Assembly (NCBI GenBank): GCA_963575745.1
Contig: CAUYUJ010003559.1
Location: forward strand, 5,001 to 69,000
Length of the DNA: 64,000 bases
DNA from: Prorocentrum cordatum
Lineage: Eukaryota > Sar > Dinophyceae > Prorocentrales > Prorocentraceae
Reading direction: 5' to 3'
The notes below the pieces were generated by a model, which did not search any database, was not told the DNA's origin, and saw only the letters and a list, made by a program, of their open reading frames with translations. Numbering within the stretch: the stretch's first letter is position 1; every line of letters begins with the position of its first letter. Position numbers and translations under genes: made by a program. Below are positions 32,186 through 46,100 of this stretch, piece after piece.

Positions 32186-32354
32186 GATAGATCCGCCAGC
32201 ACCCTTGCGGGGCCACAAGTCTGCGAGGGTGAGGATTGCAGCTCCCTGTTCCAAATGTAGTTTCCAGGTTCCACCGTTACAGTCATGCTTTCTGCTTCCT
32301 TACTGTTAATTGTTGCTGGACGCGCGAGGGGGGGGGGGGCGCAGAAAAACGTCC
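31138..32354. other. No gene; simple-sequence patches
   Basis: Contains a TCGAATCG-rich patch (about 31195-31400), a (TA)n run (about 31698-31718), and a GA-rich then (GACA)n block (about 32055-32190). No credible gene. Confidence 0.6.
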
Positions 32355-33010
32355 TGGCTAGCGTCCCCGAATCGCGTTGTCTGAATTCCCAGGGGGTCGT
32401 GGGATACGAACATTTACATTCGCGTCCCCGAGGCCATCAACCATTGACAATTACTAAATATTCGCGTCCACGAGGCCACACACCATAGTAAACTACACAA
32501 GATTCGCGATCCCAACGCCGCACTCCTCTGTAAATTAAACAACATGTCCGCGTCCCCGAAGCCACAATCCCTCGTACAATATACGATTCTCGCGCTCCCG
32601 AAGCCATACACCCTCGTAAATTTTGCCATATTCGCGCCCCCGAAGCTAACTTCCTGGTAACTTATGCAGTATTCGCGTCCCCGAAGCCATAAACCGTTTA
32701 CATGACTCAATATTCGCGCCCCCGGAGCCATACACCGTTTTAAATTACTGCGTATTCGCGACCCCGAAACCACAACCCAAAGAAACTCATGTAATATTCG
32801 TGTCCCCAAGGCCACACACCGGTGTAAATTAAACAATACTCGCGTCCCCGAAACCATAAAACCTGATAAAGTATGCAAGAGTTGCGTCCCCGAGGCCATG
32901 CATCTTCCTAAATTGCGCAACAGCCGAAGCCACAATCCTTAGTAAATGACTCCATTTTCGCGTCCCCAAGGCCATAAACTCTGGTATATTACACAATTCT
33001 TGCGTCCCCG
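32355..33010. repeat. ~42-bp minisatellite, about 16 units
   Basis: Units carry TTCGCGTCCCCGAAGCCAT, then ACACCNTNGTAAATTA and a CAATA-like end. CGTCCCCGA-like cores lie near 32361, 32422, 32464, 32507, 32552, 32591, 32632, 32675, 32713, 32757, 32799, 32841, 32883, 32926, 32959 and 33001. Diverged, so old. Confidence 0.85.
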
Positions 33011-33790
33011 AAATCCGCCGACCCCTTGTGGGTCCCTAGGCGTGTGAGATAGTTCCCCCCCCTACAGTCCCCCCCCAGGGACCCCAAACTGGCGATTTGA
33101 CCCCCCCCCCATGGCCCCGCCCGAGCGACTCACGGAGCTTCTTTGGGCTCAAAAGTCTCTCAAGGCGGCCCAAGAAGGCCCCAAGACTCCTCCAAGACGG
33201 CCCACGAGGGCCCCGAGACGCCAAACGAACGCTCCAAGGCGCCCAAGATGGCCCCAAGACGGGCCAAGAGGCCTCCAAGACGGCCCATGAGGCCTCCAAG
33301 AGCAGTTCTCAGAAGGGCCGAAGAGCCGAAAATCTTCAAATTCCTATGGAAAACGTACATTTTGATCATATACGGCTTCTCGGCCTTCACGGCGTTGAAC
33401 ACGGTCCAAGAGCACCCCAAGACCGCCCCAAGACGGCCCAAGAGGCCCCCAACACGCGCCCAAGTCCGCCCAAGAGGGCGCCAAGACAGCCCAAGAGGCC
33501 CCCAGGACGGCCCAAGAGAGCCCCAAGACGGCCCCAAGAGGGGCCCAAGAGAGGGAGCCCGAACTGACATCCCGAGCCTTCCGCCCCGAGACGGCCCTAA
33601 AAGGCCCCGAGAGGCCCCAAGAGGCCCCCAAGACGCCCCCAAGAGGCCCCAAGAGGCCCCCCAAGAGGCCCCAGAACGGCCCCAAAACGGCCCCCAAGAG
33701 GCTTCGAAACTGCCTCCAAGAGTCCCGCGAAAAGCACCACCAGAGATCCCAGCGATCATCGCACAAGCGGGATTCGCGCTCCCGAGGCGA
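33011..33790. repeat. CCAAGA-rich element with conserved head
   Basis: Begins with AAATCCGCCGACCCCTTGTG followed by GGCGTGTGAGAT; the same head is at 63020-63058. Next come C runs, then CCAAGACGGCC / CCAAGAGGCC words, with an AT-richer spacer near 33330-33400. Both strands are open in several frames for compositional reasons (Pro-Lys-Arg on +, Gly-Ala-Ser-Trp on -). Confidence 0.6.
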
Positions 33791-34164
33791 AGAATTCCAA
33801 AACCATGACCCAGAATATTTCCTCCGCGTCCCCCTCCTCCTCCCCCTCACCCGCCTTGTCCACGTCGGCCCCCCAGTGGCGTCAAAACTGCTTTCCAGAG
33901 GCCCCCGAAAGGAGTGCCGCGAAATTCCGATACACATACAAGAACCTCTCACCCAAAGACCATAACCCAGAGCCTCCTCTCAGTGTCCCCCTCATCCTCC
34001 TCCTCAACCACCCTCTCCTCGTCCCCCTCCTCCTCGTCCCCCTCCTCTTGTTCATGGCCCGTCACCTCGACACGTTCGATGATTCTCCCCTGTGTCCTCC
34101 GCCTCACCCCCCATTCTCCTGTCCTCGTTCTCCTTTTTCCTCAGCGCGCGCGCCCGATTCGGCA
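33791..34164. other. No gene; region downstream of the Helitron-like ORF
   Basis: Pyrimidine-rich (CCTCCTC words). It is the 3' flank of the Helitron-like gene. I could not identify a CTRR terminus with a preceding hairpin. Confidence 0.35.
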
Positions 34165-37100
34165 TCATTTGCAGGTCTTGCACTTCAGAGTGCCTTTTTT
34201 TGCGTCGCGCGGGACATTGTGAGGGTCGGGGAACGCCGACTTCGGTAGTCTTCTCTTGCACGCGCCGCTGCACTGATACGCCTGGCAACTGCGGGCTGTG
34301 AACCCGAGTGCCGCGCAGCTTCCGCACGCCACCTTTTTTTGATTCGACCATCGATGATGTTCTTTTTGGCTCTGCCTCAAATGTTTCGTGTCTGAGAACG
34401 CTCCTCCGCACGCCGCGCACGTCAGCGGCTTCGCTTCCGCCTCGGCTCTCCGTTTCCTATTATTGGACTCAAGCGTCGTCCTCTGACGTTCTTCCGCGCA
34501 TTTCCGACAGAGCCTCTCCCCCGCTGTATTGTGTTTTTTCTGCGCATCCGACATTTCCGCCTGCTTGTCAAACAGCGACAGGCACTTACCGTTCGTACAC
34601 CGCACCTTGCCGACGCTCTCGTCCCACTTCGCGTTGCCGCTCCGCGACTTCTGCTTGGCTTTGACATGGCTGCACTTCGCGCAAGGCATTGTCCGAACCC
34701 TTCTTGGCTCCCCGCCGCCGGCCGCTGCATCCCCACTCCGATCGCCACCGTGCCGCGTCGCATCGTCACCCTCCGCTCTCGTTGCCCACCCTCTGCACGT
34801 GGTGCACCATTTCTCGTCGGCGTTCTTCATCTCTTCCGTGCACTCTTTGCAGAACGCTGGCCTTTCCTTCCTCTGGAACTCGTACTTCGAGAACGCCTCT
34901 ACCAGCAACCTCCGCCGGCAGCGCTCGCACTGGTCTCTTGGCATCAACTCCGCCTCCCACTCATCCCAATTCACGCTCTCCCCTCGCAGCACCTGCAACA
35001 ATTTTTTCGTGCCCGCCATCTCACCCGCGTTGTACGGTCTCCTATCAAACGGCCTGAAAATCAACAAGTTCTCCCGTCTGCGCACGCGCGTGATGGCAAC
35101 GTAACTGGACATCCAACTCACGCCGCGCCCTCTTTCCAGGTCCGCTATCACTGCAGCCATGGTCCGGCCCTGCGCAGAGTGCGCCGTTACTGCCAAAGCC
35201 GGAGTGATCATGAACTGGGTGCGCTTCACACTCAATACTGGATGCTTCCGATATCCGTCCAAGAACCATTGCCGCCCTTTCGATGGGAAGATCGGATACA
35301 GCCCCGGCTCCCACCCTGGCAGGTGCCACTCTTTCGTATGGAAGTCCAACACAATCACTCTCGGCAGATGCATCAATACCTCCTTTTCTTCATCTCCAAC
35401 GACCTCATCCTCGTGCAACACCCATCCATGGATCGTCGCTGTGCGCCCCCGCAGTAGCTGCTTCTTTGACCGATCCAAGTGATCGCCCAAAGCCACGGGC
35501 ATCCCCTTGGCCAACGGCAGCCAGCCAGGCAAGCTTGCGCACTCCTTCTCGTGGTACCCCAGCCAACGTATCTTATCCTCCACCGTGTACGGCCGCCTCT
35601 GTTCCCCCCCGTGGCAAGGGCGGTCCCTGGCTGCGACCCACAGCAGCTGTTCTCCTCGCTCCTTCGCCCATCGCACAGCTCTCTGCTTCCCGACGTGGCA
35701 GCGAATGTCCTGATTAGCATAAATAGCGACAGCGTCATGGAATTTATCCTCCCGAAACCGCGCGTCTTCGGGCGACGTCGCGACGAGCTTCCTCTTCTGC
35801 CTTTCACCTTTGCAAGCCTCACATTCTAGATCGTTGTTCTTCGCAATTGCTTCTTTCCCATCGAGACAACGCGGGTTCCCGCACAATGGTGCGCCGTTCA
35901 CCCACGATCCCGGCACGTCCGTCGGTCTGCCATGCAAAAAGTTGTGCGTTCGTTCAGACAAGTCGCCTCGGCGAAACTCGTCCTGCACTCCAAGGAACCA
36001 GTCGTCCTGGTCCTCGACGCGCTTGCACTCCGTCAACTCAGTCATCCCTTGCACTGCGCCTTCGCCACCGGCGCCCCAAAAGATATACTGTCCGTGGTCC
36101 TCCGTGGCGCCCGGCGCGTATTTTCTCGCGTTCTTCAAGTACGACGTCGGAAGCGCATTAATGGCTGTCCCAGACGGCGGCTCCAACTGATAGAAGTCCC
36201 CGCAGAACAACGCATTCACGCCTCCGAAAGGCCTGGGCACGCCGTCTCCATCTACCTTCGCGCCACTGGCTGCTGACATGCACGAACGCAACTGCGATTC
36301 GAGCTCTGCCAGGAAGTTCGCGCTGACCATGCTGACCTCGTCCACTATCAGCCACTTCCACTGCGACATGCGCTGCGCGGCCAACTCCTTCTTCGTCTTC
36401 TTCTTCGACTCCGAGCTCGCATCGCCCCCCGCATTCGGCTCCTTCGTCTTGTTCACACCGAGCCCAAATGCACTGTGAATTGTGTTCCCGTCCAGAGCTG
36501 ACGCGTTTGTAGCCTGCAACGCTGCCACCTGGAAATCTATGCCGTGAGTCCACCCCATTTCTTCTTCGAACAGTTCCTTCCGTATCTTGTCTATTACGAA
36601 ACTCTTCCCGGTCCCTGGGCCACCATGCAACATCCACACGAGGGGCTGCATATCAGAAAGACTCTTGCCTGTTTTCGCGCCGCTCGCGGAACCCGCGAAT
36701 TCTTGCGCCACCACCCGATCTGCCACCTTCTCAACGACGCTACGCTGCCCCGCGTTCAACCCGCTATCCGCCAGCCCTCGTCTCCACTTCCGCACGCTAG
36801 AGGCCGATGCTTTTTTAGCCGCCACCACTTCTGGGCCACCTTCCGTCTCACCCGCGCCGCTTCCTTCTGCGGCTCTTGACGCCGCGGCCGCCGCTTGCGC
36901 CCTCTGAACTTCCGCGTCATCCCACCTCAACACGCCGTCCCCTTCGCGCTTCTTGCGCTTTCCGCTCTTCCGACTGGTGCTCGCGCCCCACACGGCGTCG
37001 CCTCTGGCCATGGCCTCCCGGCTTTTCTCCTTTTCGCACTCTGCATCGACATTCGTCCGCCTGTCCTCTCTCTCCATGGACGTACCTCCCACGTGCGTCT

Positions 37101-40100
37101 TCCGTCTCGTCGCCGCGTCGACAATCCTCGGATCCAGCTCTTCGTCGCTGTATAGCTCGTCCTCGTGCTTCACGAGATCTTCCTCCGTGACTGGTCGCAA
37201 GTCCACCACGCCCATGTAGTTCTGCACGTACCTCTTCGTTTCTTCACATGGCATGCCTTTCTTTAACCACTCTAACGAGGCCTCCGCCCACGACCCTTGC
37301 GCTCCGCGGAAATCGCGCAGGTGCGGTACTCCACAATCGACATCGTCGCGAAGTGTAAACGCCCTGAAATATACCATCAACAAGAGCCCGTTTCTGTCCT
37401 CCTCCCCCGTTCCGTGTTTCGGCTGCGGCGCTCCATGAAAACTTGGGTTCCTCGGGCGCTCGTTCCGCACCAACACCCACGTGTGTCTCAAAGTTTCCAG
37501 CTCTGGAACATCCGGAAACGGCACCCACGAATAACTGCCCCATTCTTCCTTAATCACATAATCCACTCCGGCTGTCAACTGGGCTCCCGGCCGCGCCCCG
37601 TCTGCGTCGGGATTCGCTCTCTCCTGGTCAGCATCGCGAACCTTCTGGATTCCGGAATACGTCAGTTGCGCTTGGTAATCGTCGCTGGCCGCAGCTGCTA
37701 TCTCTGCTCCGGTACGGGGAAATGCAGCCAACTCGATGCGCCAATACCGCAAGAACTCATACAACGATAGGTGTGCCAAGTCGGGCGCACCAGGAGCGTC
37801 CACCGGCCGCATGCCATACAAGTACACTGGACTCTTAGACACGATTCGTACCTTTTTCGACCCTTCGCGTTTGTCCGCTTCCAGAGCCCCCGACGTCGCG
37901 ACGGCAACACCGCCCCCGTCTGCACAGATCTGCTCCGCCATGCGCACGGCTTCTGCTCCCGGGATCATGGCTGTTTTCGCAGTCTTGATACTCTCGGCAC
38001 CGGTCACGTCTCTGGGGTCTCTGTACGCTCGCAGATTCGCACTCTCCTGCGCTGACCGCACGACGCCTCTACCGTGCATGTCACTGAGAAATCTCTTCAT
38101 GTGCCTGTTCGCCCTGTACGCCGCGGTCCTGTCCTTCGTCTGCTCCGCCAGCGCGTGGCGCCCCTTTTTGATTTCCCTCACCTCGTTGAACGACGGGGCA
38201 CAACGCTTGCACTGATAGTCCGCCGCATACCCCGCTGCTGCATTCTGCGCTCGTTGCGCTGCCAGGACCATGTCTATCGGGCTATCCGTCTGCCAGCACC
38301 GCTCTTCGCACACACAGCTATCGTGCGTCGCTTCCGTCACTGGGAACCTGTACGGGATCTGCAAATCGCTGTTGAAATTCAATCCTACAGCGCCGCTCAG
38401 CATCGCTGGCAGCGTTCCGTTCAGGTTTTCTTCGTTCATGGGTCCGTGCAAGCACCCTGTCATATTCCTCCTCCCTGCTCGCGGCATGTCGCGTTCTTTC
38501 AGAAAGCCTTGGCACAACACTACGGCGCGATCAATCAGCCACGCCGTCCGCGGAAAGAAGCTTTTGCACTGCGTCATATCATCTTTCCTCTGACAATGCG
38601 CCAGCGGTACAACGCGCTGCAAACGCTTGCTCCATTGGTGCACGTGGTTCTGACGAAACTCCTGACCCTTTTGCACCCACGCGCCCAGGTACTCCTGCAA
38701 CCACGATCGCCCATCCTCACCTTCCTCCTTCCCATTTTCTCTTGCAACACAATCAGAAACGCACGGGGTCAGGCCGCTCGTGGCTTCCGCGCTGCCTCCT
38801 TCCGTCTCTCCCATCCCGCCAGCCCGTCCGCCGTGCAGGTACTCCGGCGCTGCGACCAGATCCGTCGTCTCGCGGTACGTGGGCCACGCCTTTTCGACCT
38901 CCTGTTTCCTTTCCCTCCATCCTTCTACGTCTGCGTACTCCTGACGACTCGCGTTTCTCTTGTACGCCTTGTACTCCTCCACCAGCCTCTTCAGCACGTC
39001 AGGCGGCAGCCGGACCAGTTCGTGCAACGGCGTGTGCTGGTGCAAGCATTGCACGAAGACCTGCACGTGCAGATGAAGACTGCCAGCCGACTTCTGAGCT
39101 TCAATGCTGCCGCACACCCCGTCCACTCGGCCCAAGCACCCGCCCACCGCCGTAGCGTTGCTGCCGAGCAAATCCGCGCAATCACAATCTGGGCATTTCG
39201 GGCAATACCGCATCCCCAGTATGTACTCAAATACAAGGCCCACAATGACGCGAAATCCATCAACGCCCGCCAGCGGGTCCCGGGCGAGCACTGCCCTTCT
39301 CTCGTCCGACGCGGGCACGGCATCCGCCAACATCGCGAGAGGCACTGCCATGTTCACGTCGTCGTCATCCTGTGCCCCCTCGGTGCCCGGTCCATTCTGG
39401 TCCGCCTGCTCGCGCCAAGGCCCCGTTGCGTCATCTCCTGATCTTTCTGGCGCGTGCGCCAACGACGGTTCCCACAACCCGCCGTGCGTGGGGCCGTGCA
39501 GTTCCCGCGCAGCACGACGATTCACTGGGTCCTTTCTTCGCGACCGCGACAACCGCACCATGACCAGGTTGTGCCGCTCGTCCGGAGACATGGTGAAAAA
39601 TAACGGCACCCCATGGGCGATTCGAGCCGCATGCGTGTCGTATCTCATGAGCGTCCGCACCTCGTTCGTCCCTTCAATCTTCCGAGCGACCGCACTGGCC
39701 CCTGCAGCCAATCGTCTCGCTATCGGGTCGAGCGACTGCACAAACTTGAGCTTAGAGAAATCTCCACGCACGTTCGTGGACTTCCCAGTGGACGGATCCT
39801 TGTATGTACCATACAAAGCATCGACGATGCTCACAGCTGCCTTCTCCAGTTCTCCCTGCGAATATCGGCATTCCGTCTCTCCGTCCTTCCTGTAGTCCGC
39901 CAAGCGAACTGTCCGGGCCATATTCACGGAACTTTGAAACAAAACCGACGACAGCGTGAAGCCGAACCGCCACTCACGCCGGAATTGAGACTCCACCCGA
40001 CGCGTCATGATGCGCGCCCACAGAGCCAGTTCCACGCGGGGCGCCGCCGGCCCACGTCGGTGTCGCGCATTCTCTTGCCATTCCGGCATGTCCGGCATCC

Positions 40101-43100
40101 CCACTCTGTACTTGAAACAAAATGGGAATGCCACGCCGAAGAACCATGGAACAAACTGATCCATCATTGCGCGCCCCGGATAAACCACGTAACGAATGCG
40201 GGTCGCGTCCGTTTCCAGCATCTCCCAGAGCCGAAACTGCAGTGTCGTCATATCAGCGTTCGCCGCACGGTCTCCCGTTCTGCACGTCCTCGCCAGAGCG
40301 CGCTCGTCTCTCTCCCCACCGCACGGACACTCGGGTCTGTCGCACCTGCCTGTCCACGTACTTGCCAGACGCAGAGCGAAGCTCTTCGCTGCCACGTCCA
40401 ATGCACCTGGCTGAACAACTCCGTTCGCGCCTGGATCTGGAGATCCGTGCCCTCCGCGCGACCTGCCCGACACGTGTTCCAACGCACCCTGTCTCAATCT
40501 GTTCGCATCCACTTCGTCCACCGACGACTTCTCCATCATGACGGCATTCGGCGTCCACAAGTCCATGTCGCGCGCAGCCGCTCCCACCGAATCTCGCGCC
40601 CCATCACAGGGCGTCGCGTTTTTCTGCACCATAAGTTTGTCCAACGTTGTGTCGTGCGGCAGCAGCCGGACAATCTCCGGCGGCACGCCGTCCTGCGGCA
40701 ACTGATCCGCCTTTCTCTCCATCGCCTCCACGTTGACGTTCGCGAAAGCTCGGTGCCCGCGATGCTTCATCATCTTGATGTGGCGCTTCACAACTTCGCG
40801 CCGCACATTCGCCTGATGAATGAACCGCGGCAAGTTGTCCTTACTGGTGGCGTCGTTGATTTTCAGAAGGATCTGCACCACAGACCCCAACTTCTCTCCC
40901 ACGATCGGCACCGCCGAGTCGCCGCCCTGGCGTCCTTCCTTCTCGAGCTGACGGAGCTCTCGTAATATCCCCTGCCACGGCAACAAGAAGCTTGTGGCAT
41001 TCCCGCGCGCCGCCAGACGCCCGTCGTGGAACCCTGCGGCGCTGTCAAACAGGTTCTCCCTGCCCGTACCGCTTCCCTGGTCGCTCTGATACTTCACCTC
41101 CAAAGAAAAGCAAATCATCGACGTGATGCAAGGGCTGCAGCAAATCATCTCCATCACCGTCATGCCTTCGACGTACATGCGATCTGGCGCATAGAACGCC
41201 ATCAAGTCGTTCGCAAGACTCCGGCGCGGGACCGCCGGGGTTGCGGAAGCGCGCCACCGGTATGGCGTTTCCACCTCTACCTTGCATTCCTCGCAGAGAG
41301 GCACTTCGCATTCGGGGCACGCGGTTCCCTTCTCCTGGCACCCCCTGTGGCATCGCTGATCTTCGGGGCAACACAGAATTAGCACTTCACCGCACGGTGT
41401 CGACACTTTCACGAACCAGTCCGTGAAGTCTTCCCGATACCACGCCTCCTCGAGGTCCAATGCGCTGTTCCCTGGCTCGTGACAGTAGTCCCGCAGGTAC
41501 GCGTCGACGCTGAACCGCGCTTGCACTTCCGTCATAGTCCAATCACCAAACCGAATCACCCGCGCCGGGTCCCCGACGGCTGCCTTAAACGGGTGCTTCC
41601 AGGCAATCTGATTCCCCCGTCGGCCTTCCACCCATGGAAAAGTGCACGCGCACAGAAAACAAATCGGTGACGCTATGCTCCTCTGTTGCGTTGCTTTCGC
41701 GTATGCGGCCAGGCTCCGTCTGTGCAAGGAGTATGCCGACAGCGGCGCCCCGCCCCGAACAGCATGTGCAACGATTGCATTGTACGCCGCCGTGATACGG
41801 AGATCCTCGTCCTCATCCGCTGGATGAATCAATTCGGCGATTGGCAGCACGACGGCACCGTGCACCTCGCGGACGTGCCCGCACAAGTCCTCTGCTGACG
41901 CAGACTGCCACGTACACCCGACAAACGCACAATGCACGACTGGCAGCTCCACGGCCATGTCCCCCGCCAGGGCTTGTGACCACGGTTGCGCGGAGTCGTC
42001 TGGATCCGCAGGAACGGTCGGGTGACGCCGCACACTGGCCGCAGCCGCTGCAACGAGGATTTCCCTGGCCCGCCGTGGATCTTTCGACATTCCGTCTACA
42101 CCAACGTTGTAGAAAGCTTGTTGCATCGCATCCGCCACCGGAACCTCTTCTCCGCCGCTGTCCGCTTGTGCCTGCGCCTGTCCTTTCCTCCCAACCAGCA
42201 CCCCATCGCCGCAGACCCCCGATCCAGTCGCGCGCGCCGCGCAGTCGGCTTCGCACCCTGCTCCATCGCTACATCCCCCGCCACTCCACGCGGCAACCAA
42301 ACCTTTCCTCGGTGTGCCGCTGCCGCCCATGCTTGCCCCAGCCCGCCACCGTTTCCGCGCCTCAGCCTCTAGTGGCCCACGCACATTGCCAGTTAGTGGC
42401 GGCGCCGCCTCAGACACATCACCTAGCAGCGCGCTATCTCCAGCGCCGTTGCGCGCCTTCTCATTCCAGCCCCCACTCTCCTGAGCGCTCCCCTCGCGCG
42501 CATCTGGCCTCGCATTATCACTGACCCGCGCCCTCTTCGCCGTCGCGTTCAAACTATCGCCTGTTTCGGCCTCTCGTCGCCCCTGTTCGCCCCCCTCTGC
42601 GCGCTGCGTCTCTCTGACCATGCCCGCGCGCCGGTTTGCGCCGATAGCCCTGCCGTCGGACGGCGACGTGTTTTCGCATTCGCCACATGCTTCAGCCCCA
42701 CCGACCGTTGCACGCTCATAAACCAGCATGTACACTTTCGCCCCCTCTGCCACCTGCCACTCTTCGGTTTCTGCAGGATGCCGCGCCACACTCACCGCCC
42801 CATCGTCCCGCAACAACCACTTCTGTTCACCATCGATGGCACTGGCGCAAGACGCCGTGTAGTGCCCGCCCCGCGCAGTGGCGCCGTGGTGGAAAACGCA
42901 GCTTCGAAGCACGTAACGCTCTCCCCCTGCGGAGACCTCCTCGCGCGCTCTCACGTTGTGTCCAGCAAGAACCTCCCTCTGCGCAGCGGCGTCCCAAGTC
43001 CACCTCTTCAACTGCAGCCACAACACCTCCGGCGCCGCGGACATGGACGTCACCTTCCTCGCCGATCCGTGGCCGCACGCGCGGGGGCACTCCCACTGAT

Positions 43101-46100
43101 AGCTCGCAGCTATGTCCGACTCACCGTACGCTTCATTTATCGCTCTCTGTGCCGTCGTTATCAGAATGCCCGCTTCCGTCAAAACCGGCACCTGCAAACA
43201 CGTCTGCGGCCGCGCGTCCCCCACAGTCTTGCGCCCGCCGCAGCGCTCGCCGAGGCATTCGATCACCTCCGCATTCACGAAAGCAAAAGGGCCCGCCGAC
43301 CGCTCGGCTCTGTCGGGATCCAGCAACTCCATGAGAAATTCGTGGGCGTCCTCTTGTTCACCCTCATAAAACATATCTGCGATGGCCTCTGCCAGAATTG
43401 GGGGGGCCCTCACATCGCCCTCAACCTCTCGCAGGGTGCCGCCCAACAAAACATCGAAGTCAGGCTCCCCCAAGCGCACTTGCAACTGCCCAGGCCCTCG
43501 CCGACTAAAACGCCACCAGTCCCACGTCTCTCGGGGGGCGCGAGGGATAGACCGAACGACTGCCCTCACGACTTCCGGCGCCAATATCCCTTGGATCGCT
43601 GCGTTTATCCAACAATAATTTTCTGGATTCGCCAACCGCCTCAACGGTGACGCCGCCGCGAGCACGACGCGCCCGCTCCCCCGCCCGGCGCCCCCGCCCG
43701 ACTGCTGCGGGAGCGTCGCTGTGTTTGGCGGAAACAACGGCCACGCGTGCGCGGCTGCACTCCATGTGGCGCGCAAGCACACCCCAGCTTCGGCCGAGGC
43801 CTGTCGCAACACCTCGGTTGTCAATGCCACGCAGCTTTGGACAGTCCTACAGTGTACCCCACGTTGCCACAGCTCCAGCGCATTCCGCGCAGTGCAGGAC
43901 CCCAACATGTCACACAAGCGCAAGACTGCGAGCACTGGGTTCTCCACCACGCCGTGGAACCCTCCACGAATATCAAAGCTAACACCGGACGGGCCGCCAC
44001 GACAGTACATGCCCAAAACATGAGTGCGTCGATCGCAGCCCACAGTGGTGCCACGGCAGAGGCAGCGGGCAGCTCCAACCGAAAAACAGCGGCAGAGATC
44101 ATCACCACGAACCGTTTCGCATGCGCAACCCAGAGTATTTGAATAAAAGTGCGGCCACACTTTGCCAGAAAACTGCGAGAATTGGCAACACTGCACATTC
44201 AGGAACGTACGGCCGTCCTCAAGAGTCAAGAATGGTGCCACCATGGTCCACTCGACCGGGTACGCGGCGCATACCTTCCAACCTATGTTCCGCAGCTCGT
44301 GGGTCACGAGACGTTCCCAGCGAACTTCAAGGTCCATTCCCCCGCGCGCATGTTGCGCACAATCATCGCCCATCGACACCGCGGTAACCAGGATGCAACA
44401 ACAGCACACGCCGCGCGAAGCGCACGTGCCTTCCCCTGTCCGACTGCCTCGGGCATCCTCCAGGAGTTCCACTGCGACTCCGCAACCATGCGCGTGCGTG
44501 CGCGGGGCGGGGAATTTGTAACCCGCGGGTAAATCCACTGCGCCCGCGTCCACGCGACTGTTCACCATTGCAACATTCAGCTCCCGCTGCCGCTCGTAAG
44601 CCGTTTTGGAAAACCTTCGATAGCGACGCACTCCTGCGCGCGCGGGGCCAGAGACGAGGAATTTGTAGCCCGCGGGTACATCCACTCCGCCACAGCGACT
44701 GTGACTAGCAGCACTTCCACAGCGGCGACCGGGAACACCGCCACCTGTTTGACGATGGGCAGCTGCAACGTCACAGCGAACAGAAACCCACAAACACGCG
44801 TGGCCAACACCAATGCTATGGTAGCACCGGACAACGCACCCTCTACAACGACCGATGGCAGCAATCCAGACCTGCTCGACACGACCGCAGGCATCACCGC
44901 CATGCCAAATGCGAACGACTGCGCCACCCTGTCGACTGCAAACGCCAGCGTCGCCAAAACGACCGTGAGCGACAACAATCCCACAAGTACGGCCAAAACC
45001 AAACCTACTACGAACACCACCACGCCGACCAGCACACCGACGTTCATAACTGCGACCAACAGCGCCATCACGACACCTATTGCGGCCTGCACCGCCGCCG
45101 CAGTGGAAGACAATAGCAAGCCCATAACGAGCGGCACGAGCGCGACAAACTGTAGCACCACAGTGGCGGCAGCCAACAGAAACACGACGATTACAATTCG
45201 GACTAGCGCGACTCTGGCCGGACGCCTCACCACCCCGAAAATCACAATTGCGGCTACCGCAAACGATGGCACAACGTCGACAACAAACGGCCCCACCACC
45301 GCCAAAACAGCGGCCAGCAGCAGCACCACATCGAGAAACACGACTGCGATATGCACTCCCACGGCCACGTCGACCGTCGAAACACGGCGTGCGATTCAGG
45401 AGCCATTGATGCAGGGAAACCTTAGCAGACCACAGCACCTGCCAGTGACAACGACAAGGCGTTCTGAACGAGAAACCGTCGCCAGGGCACTGGCACCCAC
45501 CACCACAACAGCACCCCGAGAGAGAGCCTGAAGGACAACCGCGCCTGGGATCACCACCACCATCACAACAGCACGAGACAGCAACGTCATCACCGCAACC
45601 GCGGCGGCGACCGGCAGCGCCAGTCGGAAAGCCGACAAAAAACCCGCGGCCAATAGTACGGCACACGGCAGCTGAATTCGAACGAGCACCCCGTCTGCGA
45701 CTGGCGGCGTTCCCGCCAAGGCGACCGCGAACGCCACCTCCACCACAACGATGGTAGGCGCACGCGGCACCAGTGCGACCACCGCGATTGCGACCACAAT
45801 CACCGCCCGCGCGACGGCGCGACCCCGCTGCCCCACCACCACGATAGCGGCAGCCAACGACTCCGCGCCAAGAGAAGCCGACACGAGCACTACACCCAAC
45901 ACCCGAGAGACAACCCGCAATGCCACCACGACAAAGGCAAACAGCAACGCCCTTAAGACGGCGGCTCACGGCGGCAGCACCACAGACGCCACGACCACCG
46001 CCACCGGAAGGTCCACCACGACGGCGGAGACTCCCGGTAAAACCATCACCGCAACAACGCCCACCAGCACCAACTGACAACCAAATTCGACCAGATAACC

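Noticed and set aside
38074-39441. Long + strand frame (455 codons) opposite the Helitron-like gene
   Set aside because: It is antisense to conserved Rep motifs (HUH region) and has no domain of its own; a shadow in GC-rich DNA. The same applies to its twin at 51454-52821.
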